Below, piece after piece: positions 8,052 to 11,894 of a DNA stretch of 11,894 nucleotides. Location of the stretch: the NCBI GenBank assembly GCA_034717985.1, contig JAYEMH010000030.1, positions 21,647 through 33,540 of the forward strand, read 5' to 3'. Position 1 is the first letter of the stretch; each line of letters begins with the position of its first letter. The notes beneath the pieces are model-generated. The model ran no database searches, was not told the DNA's origin, and saw nothing but the letters and a program-made list of their open reading frames with translations. The translations under genes and the position numbers were made by a program. The stretch comes from JAYEMH01 sp034717985 [NCBI: Candidatus Ratteibacteria bacterium] (GTDB lineage Bacteria; CAZDME01; JAYEMH01).

Positions 8052-8400
8052 GAGAGGCTTCCTTTGGTGCTTGTAATTCTTTCTGGCGTTCTAAAAGATG
8101 CTGCGCGTATAGAGAGTTCATCCCCCCGCTTTTCCCCTGCAATTCTCCAAGACGCTTCTCTATCTCTTCCAGCTTCATCCGATTTATCTTCTTTCTTTTT
8201 TTTGTCTTTCCTTCCGGAGCAGCGGCCTCTTTAACTTCCTCTTTAGGCGGCTGCTTTTTCTCCTTATCCTTGGAAGGTTCTTCTTTTTTCTCCTCCTTTG
8301 GAGGCTCTTTTACTGCTTTCTCTTTTGGAGATTCCTGTTGTCCCTTCTCTTCCGTCGGTGTTTCTCTTTCCACTTCTTTCTTCTCTTTCTCCTCGGTCAT
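8044..8400 (-). CDS. Small Lys/Glu/Pro-rich hypothetical protein
   Basis: I do not recognise this 118-residue protein. Residues 1-60 are almost entirely Lys, Glu, Pro and Gln with loose repeats of PPKEE and KEEP type, and should be disordered. A basic patch KTKKRKKINR (about 65-74) follows, then a predicted amphipathic helix with LEEIEKRLGELQGKSGG and YAQHLLERQKEL, the only segment that looks folded and conserved. The start chosen is ATG 8400, preceded by GAGGAGGG. An in-frame ATG at 8433 would add 11 residues and overlap the HEPN stop as ATGA, with AAAGGA eight bases before it; either start is possible. It is followed by the YihY gene with an 8-base overlap. It might be a partner or tether for that membrane protein, but this is speculation. 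Confidence 0.75.
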   Translation of the reverse strand: MTEEKEKKEVERETPTEEKGQQESPKEKAVKEPPKEEKKEEPSKDKEKKQPPKEEVKEAAAPEGKTKKRKKINRMKLEEIEKRLGELQGKSGGMNSLYAQHLLERQKELQAPKEASLD

Positions 8401-8429
8401 TTTCCCTCCTCTCATAAAATGTCCCAAAG

Positions 8430-8828
8430 TCATTCATTCATTTCCTTTATCTTTCTTTCTGCGAGACCAAAGGCGCTTATAGCCTTCGCTTTTATAAAAT
8501 CATAAATCTTTTTTGCCTCTTCTTCTGAATATACATGAGTGGTTTTGTTTCTGGCGTCGATAATTTCGAGAAAAAGCTCTTCATCTTCTATCAATCCCGA
8601 TTTAAAGGCAAACTGAAAACATGCTTTAGGATTAAAATAATCTAATTTTTGTAGCCGTGCTATTTTTTTATAAGTTTTCCATAACAGCTCATAAGTAAAC
8701 TCAAAACGTTTGATAACGGCATCGCGTTTTATGTCGCTCCCCTCTTTTATATTTATTGCTTCTTTTAGCCGGCCATAAGCCGCTTTAAATTGTTCAAATA
8801 GACTTTGGACCTCGATGTTTGATGCCAT
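8430..8828 (-). CDS. HEPN / nucleotidyltransferase substrate-binding family protein (HepT/HI0074-like)
   Basis: The 132-residue helical protein belongs to the HI0074/HEPN group, which pairs with small MNT nucleotidyltransferases. Recognisable parts are KRFEFTYELLWKTYKK (40-55), FQFAFKSGLI (71-80) and the motif Arg93-x4-His98-x-Tyr100 in ARNKTTHVY, equivalent to the RX4HXY motif of HepT toxins. In studied HepT-MntA pairs this motif is the RNase active site and its tyrosine is the target of AMPylation by the partner. All three motif residues are intact here. The start is well set by AAAGGAGG seven bases before ATG 8828, inside the end of the MNT gene (64-base overlap). It is either a toxin of a type VII-like toxin-antitoxin pair or a non-toxic substrate-binding partner; sequence alone cannot decide. 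Confidence 0.9.
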   Translation of the reverse strand: MASNIEVQSLFEQFKAAYGRLKEAINIKEGSDIKRDAVIKRFEFTYELLWKTYKKIARLQKLDYFNPKACFQFAFKSGLIEDEELFLEIIDARNKTTHVYSEEEAKKIYDFIKAKAISAFGLAERKIKEMNE

Positions 8829-9154
8829 ATCTTTACCTCCTTTAAAGCGATTCTTAGAAAATCCTTATTCTGAATGGACAAGAAATCTACTATATCTATA
8901 TCACGCAATGTCTTTGCTTCCTCTAACTTTTCTTTGATTTTAACAAGGATTGAATTTTTAAAAGGTTTATTACCGACGATTCCTATATCTATATCAGAAC
9001 TGGGGTAAATTTTGTTTTGGGCAAGAGAACCGAAAAGAAAAATTGCGCAAGTCTCCTTTGGAATATATTTTAATATTGTCTCCAGAATCTGCTTTTTTAC
9101 CCCGTTAGAAATGTCGTTTCTAACGGGGTTTACTTCGTTAGAGTAATTCTGCAT
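8765..9154 (-). CDS. Minimal nucleotidyltransferase (MNT), MntA/HI0073-like antitoxin
   Basis: The protein is 129 residues from ATG 9154. The nucleotidyltransferase signature GSX10DXD is complete: Gly42-Ser43, ten residues, then Asp54-Ile55-Asp56 in YPSSDIDIG, with a likely third carboxylate at Asp90 in DIVDF. MntA-type proteins use this fold to AMPylate and silence a HEPN partner, which is encoded directly downstream with a 64-base overlap. Start choice: an in-frame GTG at 9193 would give 142 residues but has no ribosome site, whereas ATG 9154 has AGAGG ten bases upstream. Residues 7-19 (EVNPVRNDISNGV) come from a palindromic DNA repeat rather than from the enzyme fold, which begins near KQILETILKYI. 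The last 20 or so residues, after KEVKIW, overlap the HEPN gene and are probably not part of the core. Confidence 0.88.
   Translation of the reverse strand: MQNYSNEVNPVRNDISNGVKKQILETILKYIPKETCAIFLFGSLAQNKIYPSSDIDIGIVGNKPFKNSILVKIKEKLEEAKTLRDIDIVDFLSIQNKDFLRIALKEVKIWHQTSRSKVYLNNLKRLMAG
9099..9129. repeat. Perfect 13-base inverted repeat inside the MNT gene
   Basis: ACCCCGTTAGAAA (9099-9111), five loop bases, then TTTCTAACGGGGT (9117-9129): a perfect hairpin. On the coding strand it is translated as part of NPVRNDISNGV. I recall near-identical peptide strings interrupting unrelated proteins of uncultivated bacteria, which would make this a palindromic repeat element similar in behaviour to Rickettsia palindromic elements. 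In the mRNA the stem begins about 25 bases after the start codon and might also affect translation. Confidence 0.85.
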
Positions 9155-9183
9155 AGTTTCTTTACCTCTATTTTCGCTACTCC

Positions 9184-9192
9184 ATTTTATCA
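9184..9192 (-). promoter_or_regulatory. Possible extended -10 promoter for the MNT-HEPN unit
   Basis: The minus strand reads TGATAAAAT here, fitting the extended -10 pattern TGnTAtaAT, but no convincing -35 box is seen 16-18 bases upstream. Transcription would start near 9177, about 22 bases before ATG 9154. That would exclude the upstream GTG at 9193 as a start. Confidence 0.35.
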
Positions 9193-9230
9193 CTCCAATA
9201 ATTTCTATTCTTACCCTAACCCTATTTTAA

Positions 9231-9273
9231 TCCACAGTTCATAGAAAAATAAAAAAAGCTATCGACTATGCAC
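9231..9273. repeat. Degenerate second copy of the heptamer repeat core
   Basis: The segment has TCCACAGTTCATAG, an A-rich tract, then CTATCGACTATGCAC. It mirrors the core of the 1501-1761 array, where TCCATAG, an A-rich tract and CTATCAACTAT occur in the same order, and it ends one base before the stop codon of the TPR gene (complement of 9275-9277). On the minus strand it can form an imperfect 12-base stem (9 pairs) with a U-rich loop. The rest of the 120-base spacer holds only the possible MNT promoter and ribosome site. Confidence 0.65.
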
Positions 9274-9274
9274 T

Positions 9275-10096
9275 TTATTTTCCCTCAAGCTTTTTTATTT
9301 TTTTAATCAATCCGCGGTGAGAGGGGAAAAGGTCAACATCTTTGCGGTAATACTCTAAAGCCCGGTCAATCTTGCCTATTTTTTCATAACTGGCTCCCAG
9401 AAAAGTAAATGTATGACTCTTATCGAATTTATCGGCATTTTTATCAGACATAAGAGATTCGGCCTTAGAATACAATTTTATCGCCTGGATGTAGTTCTGC
9501 TTCTGGTGGAAATAAAGGTTCCCTGCCTCAGAATAAATTTGCCAGGCGTCCGGATTATGTTTCATTCCTTCCCTTAAAAACTTTAAGGCTTCATCCGCCT
9601 TCCCCAATCTACTCCCCACCCAATAAGCGCCCACAACATAAGCCTCAACATTATGGGGATTGAGTTTAACCGAATAATAGAGCCAGGGCATAACTTCCTT
9701 TTCTTCCTCGCCATGAAGATGTTTAACGGCATGAATGGAAAGTTCTGCGCCAATTCGGGGAAGAATGTTAAATCCGGAAAATTTTTCCTGCTTATGTTTT
9801 TCTTCATAGGCGTGTTTATATTCCGGTTCTTCCCTTCGAGCTTCCTTGTCTCTGAAAGGACAAGTATGCGGCTCTAAATGCTTATGTTTTACTCCGCCGT
9901 GGTAATATTCATCAGCTTTTAAGTAAGTTAAATCAGATATCAGGGCTTTGGCCTCACCCAAAGTTCTAAAAAAAATATCCCTTTCGGCAATGCCTTTAGA
10001 TTTAATAAAATCATAGTTGAAATTATCTATCCAGGGTACGAGATTGATAAGACTAACCGTCCAAATCAGGGTTAAAGAATATACTGCCTTCTTCAT
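9275..10096 (-). CDS. Membrane-anchored, histidine-rich TPR protein
   Basis: The 273-residue protein starts with one hydrophobic segment (about 5-21), probably an uncleaved anchor or signal. Residues 40-70 (FFRTLGEAKALISDLTYLKADEYYHGG) resemble the start of a family of TPR proteins from PVC-like bacteria. A charged middle region carries nine histidines at 66, 71, 73, 77, 95, 101, 122, 126 and 128 and one Cys79, suggesting possible metal binding. From about 135 onward it is made of TPR-like helix pairs, for example WLYYSVKLNPHNVEAYVVG, ALKFLREGMKHNPDAWQIYS and a last unit at 229-262 ending DLFPSH. It lies 10 bases after the ABC-2 permease and probably works with it. The metal idea is inference; TPR and anchor are seen directly. 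Confidence 0.85.
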   Translation of the reverse strand: MKKAVYSLTLIWTVSLINLVPWIDNFNYDFIKSKGIAERDIFFRTLGEAKALISDLTYLKADEYYHGGVKHKHLEPHTCPFRDKEARREEPEYKHAYEEKHKQEKFSGFNILPRIGAELSIHAVKHLHGEEEKEVMPWLYYSVKLNPHNVEAYVVGAYWVGSRLGKADEALKFLREGMKHNPDAWQIYSEAGNLYFHQKQNYIQAIKLYSKAESLMSDKNADKFDKSHTFTFLGASYEKIGKIDRALEYYRKDVDLFPSHRGLIKKIKKLEGK

Positions 10097-10106
10097 AATC
10101 CGTATC

Positions 10107-10877
10107 TTACAAAGTTTTCTTCCGTATTTTCAGATAGCCGAGCATAAGGATGAAGGATACATAAATCAGCGTATAGAGAAATACGGAACTGACTACCCAA
10201 AGCGGAAGCGGCTCCCAACCGTGAACCATTCTCATCCGGAGGTCATAAAATTCGTAATGAGGAAGAATCTGGTAGGTTAAATTGTAAAAAAAGGCAAGGA
10301 TTTTTTGAGGAAATAATATTTGCGCCCGCAAATATTCGCCAAACCAGCTCATAAAAAAATAAAGGAGTATAGAAATCGTCACATTAGCCGAAATGGTCAG
10401 AAAGGTAGAAAGAAAAATACTCACCGCGCAAACTAGACTCAGAAAAAGAAGACCAAAGAGATAGCTCTGAAAAATAAGCATTCTTTCCACCCCTTCTCCT
10501 TTTAACCGGGCAATCAGGACAAAAATTATAAAGAAAACACTAAAAGAGAAAATTGCCGCCAAAGTTGAGCCCCAAAATTTCCCTGAGAGCACCTGCCAGC
10601 GGCTGACTGGTTTTGCCAGGAGAGGCTGAATTGTGTGGCTGCTGATTTCCATTGGAATCTGACGGGCCGAAAAAGTTACCGCAATGATTAAAGAAAAAAG
10701 CCAGAGGAGACTAAAGCCTACATCTTTTAAAAATCGGGAAATGCCCGGGACATCAAAAAATGTTTCATTCAAAAGAACCAGCAGAAAAATAATCAGTAAA
10801 ATAAAAAAAACATAAAAATCTTTCTTGCGATATACCTCTTTCCATGAGTTTCTGGCTATGGCAAAAATACTTCCCAT
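10107..10877 (-). CDS. ABC-2 type transporter permease (NosY-like)
   Basis: The protein has 256 residues from ATG 10877, with about six hydrophobic helices (near 21-37, 53-71, 102-123, 136-158, 162-178 and 226-248). The stretch ARQIPMEISSHTIQPLLAKP followed by VSRWQVLSGK is the conserved cytoplasmic region of ABC-2 permeases of the NosY type, exporters that pair with a separate ATPase. A GTG one codon earlier (10880) is also in frame, but ATG 10877 overlaps the ATPase stop by one base (TGATG) and has GAGGAG just upstream, so it is preferred. The ATPase gene before it and the TPR gene ten bases after it complete an apparent transport operon. The cargo is not shown by the sequence. Confidence 0.92.
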   Translation of the reverse strand: MGSIFAIARNSWKEVYRKKDFYVFFILLIIFLLVLLNETFFDVPGISRFLKDVGFSLLWLFSLIIAVTFSARQIPMEISSHTIQPLLAKPVSRWQVLSGKFWGSTLAAIFSFSVFFIIFVLIARLKGEGVERMLIFQSYLFGLLFLSLVCAVSIFLSTFLTISANVTISILLYFFMSWFGEYLRAQILFPQKILAFFYNLTYQILPHYEFYDLRMRMVHGWEPLPLWVVSSVFLYTLIYVSFILMLGYLKIRKKTL

Positions 10878-11611
10878 CACTCTCCTCTGATAATATCCAA
10901 GAAGTACTGTTCCAGGCTCTGATGCGCCCCTCTTTCCTCCAGAAGTTTTTCTAAATTCCCGAGACGCTCGATTTTCCCGTTTTTGAGAATAGCAATCCGG
11001 TCGCTGACTAACTCGACTTCCGATAATTCGTGAGAGGAAAAAAATATGGTTTTTCCCCTGCTCTTTAGTTCTTTTATCAAATCCCGCATGGTTATCCTGG
11101 AGACAGGATCCAGCCCTCCGGTCGGTTCATCTAAGATAAGAAGCCCGGGGTCATTGATAAGCGCCTGGACCAGGCTTACTTTCTGCATCATCCCTTTAGA
11201 AAAATTCTTCATTAAAATATCTGCCGCATCGCTTAAATCAACCAGGGCTAACAGTTCCCTTGTCCGCTTATTGATAAGAGCCTTATCCAGATGGAAAAAA
11301 GTTCCGTACATCCGGAGTAACTCCCGGGGGGTAAGATACCAATAATAAGTGGCAATTTCCGGCATATAGCCGATGCTTCTCCGAGAAAGGCAATCGCCGG
11401 GAATCCGGCCAAAGAGAGAAATTTCTCCTGAATCAGGATAAATCAAACCCAATATTGCTTTAATAGCGGTGGTTTTACCGGCACCATTCGGACCTAAAAA
11501 ACCAAAGATTTCTCCCTTCAAAATCTCAAGGTCAAGAGAGTCCACTGCCTTCTTGGGCTTTCTTCCCTTATATATGACGGTCAAGTTGTGAATCGCTATT
11601 GGTTTATCCAT
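10877..11611 (-). CDS. ABC transporter ATP-binding protein (ABC-2 exporter type)
   Basis: This 244-residue ATPase powers the adjoining permease. Walker A GPNGAGKT is at 40-47, the Q-loop region reads GYMPE with Glu85 in place of Gln (common in this exporter subfamily), the signature is NFSKGMMQK (136-144), a variant of LSGGQ, Walker B is LLILDEP (157-163), the D-loop GGLDP follows and the switch His194 lies in SSHELSE. The C-terminal SLEQYFLDII is the usual tail of ABC-2 ATPases. AAGGA about seven bases before ATG 11611 supports the start. It lies 13 bases after the alpha/beta hydrolase stop and overlaps the permease start by one base. The ATPase fold and pairing are certain; the transported substrate is unknown. 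Confidence 0.96.
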   Translation of the reverse strand: MDKPIAIHNLTVIYKGRKPKKAVDSLDLEILKGEIFGFLGPNGAGKTTAIKAILGLIYPDSGEISLFGRIPGDCLSRRSIGYMPEIATYYWYLTPRELLRMYGTFFHLDKALINKRTRELLALVDLSDAADILMKNFSKGMMQKVSLVQALINDPGLLILDEPTGGLDPVSRITMRDLIKELKSRGKTIFFSSHELSEVELVSDRIAILKNGKIERLGNLEKLLEERGAHQSLEQYFLDIIRGE

Positions 11612-11624
11612 TTCTATCCTTACA

Positions 11625-11894
11625 CTATTTTACTATATATTTTAGCAGAAAGTTATTAATTTTTTGAGAAAATTTTTCTGAATTCAATAAAGCCGCTTCG
11701 TTATGCCCACCTCTTATTTCAAAAAACTCTTTGGGAAAAAGCGCCGCAGCATATAACCTTTCCCCCTGGCTGAAAGGGATGATTTCATCATCCCGGCTAT
11801 GAATAATCAGTTTGGGAATGGTTAAATCCTTTATTTTAGAGAGCGAATCATATCTCTGGGTAACAATCAACTTTATCGGAAGATGAGGATAAAG
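11625..11894 (-). CDS. Alpha/beta hydrolase, C-terminal fragment (gene continues beyond the right edge)
   Basis: The frame is open from the right window edge to the stop at 11625-11627, giving the last 89 residues. KDLTIPKLIIHSRDDEIIPF contains the acid residue of the hydrolase triad (Asp in SRDDEIIP), and EIRGGHNEAAL contains the catalytic His. The LPIKLIVTQRYDSLSKI segment before it fits the Bem46/YqkD-like alpha/beta hydrolases. The nucleophilic Ser and the lid are outside the window, so a substrate cannot be proposed. Only 13 bases separate the stop from the ABC ATPase, so the gene probably heads or belongs to the same operon. The true start is not visible; a TTG at 11870 is just an internal codon. 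Confidence 0.88.
   Translation of the reverse strand, partial: LYPHLPIKLIVTQRYDSLSKIKDLTIPKLIIHSRDDEIIPFSQGERLYAAALFPKEFFEIRGGHNEAALLNSEKFSQKINNFLLKYIVK

Noticed and set aside
8765-8828. Frameshift joining or breaking the MNT and HEPN genes
   Set aside because: Each protein has its complete motifs, and the HEPN gene has its own strong ribosome site; the overlap is better read as coupling.
9155-9193. GTG start at 9193 for the MNT gene
   Set aside because: There is no ribosome site before it, and a possible -10 box overlaps it; ATG 9154 is better placed.
9240-9274. Intrinsic terminator after the TPR gene
   Set aside because: The possible stem is short and AT-rich with mismatches, and the T-run is in the loop rather than after the stem.

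Overview
Every protein-coding gene that can be supported lies on the minus strand, so transcription runs from right to left. The DNA is moderately AT-rich and tightly packed, with gene overlaps of 1 to 64 bases. Apolipoprotein N-acyltransferase (Lnt) suggests a cell with lipoproteins and probably an outer membrane. The window also holds a short type IV pilin-like protein with a Cys/Gly/Pro-rich tail, heptamer repeat arrays and a hairpin repeat encoding NPVRNDISNGV. Together these resemble uncultivated diderm lineages such as Candidatus Omnitrophota or other PVC-like groups. That placement is a guess from protein and repeat style; no rRNA or other marker here settles it.

Layout from right (upstream) to left (downstream). 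(1) 11894-9275: the C-terminal end of an alpha/beta hydrolase, an ABC ATPase, an ABC-2 permease of NosY-like type and a membrane-anchored, histidine-rich TPR protein. Gaps are 13, -1 and 10-13 bases, so this looks like one operon entering from outside the window. (2) 9274-9155: a spacer with a decayed copy of the heptamer repeat and a possible extended -10 promoter. (3) 9154-6735: a minimal nucleotidyltransferase (MNT) and a HEPN protein forming a toxin-antitoxin-like pair, then a Lys/Glu/Pro-rich small protein and a YihY/BrkB membrane protein with a TTG start. (4) 6709-1765: a good sigma-70-type promoter (TTGACG-N17-TAAAAT), followed by a HAMP membrane protein, a pilin-like protein, a THEP1-type NTPase, rsmE and secA, all closely spaced or overlapping. 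(5) 1764-1488: a 277-base spacer filled by a head-to-head heptamer array. (6) 1487 to the left edge: lnt, cut by the window edge near its C-terminus.

The housekeeping functions concern the cell envelope and the ribosome: Sec export, lipoprotein N-acylation and 16S rRNA methylation. The accessory items most worth a second look are the heptamer array and its second copy, both of which start right after a stop codon; the palindromic repeat captured in frame at the start of the MNT gene; the MNT-HEPN pair itself; and the His-rich TPR protein tied to an ABC-2 transporter. No rRNA, tRNA, CRISPR array or complete insertion sequence was seen.
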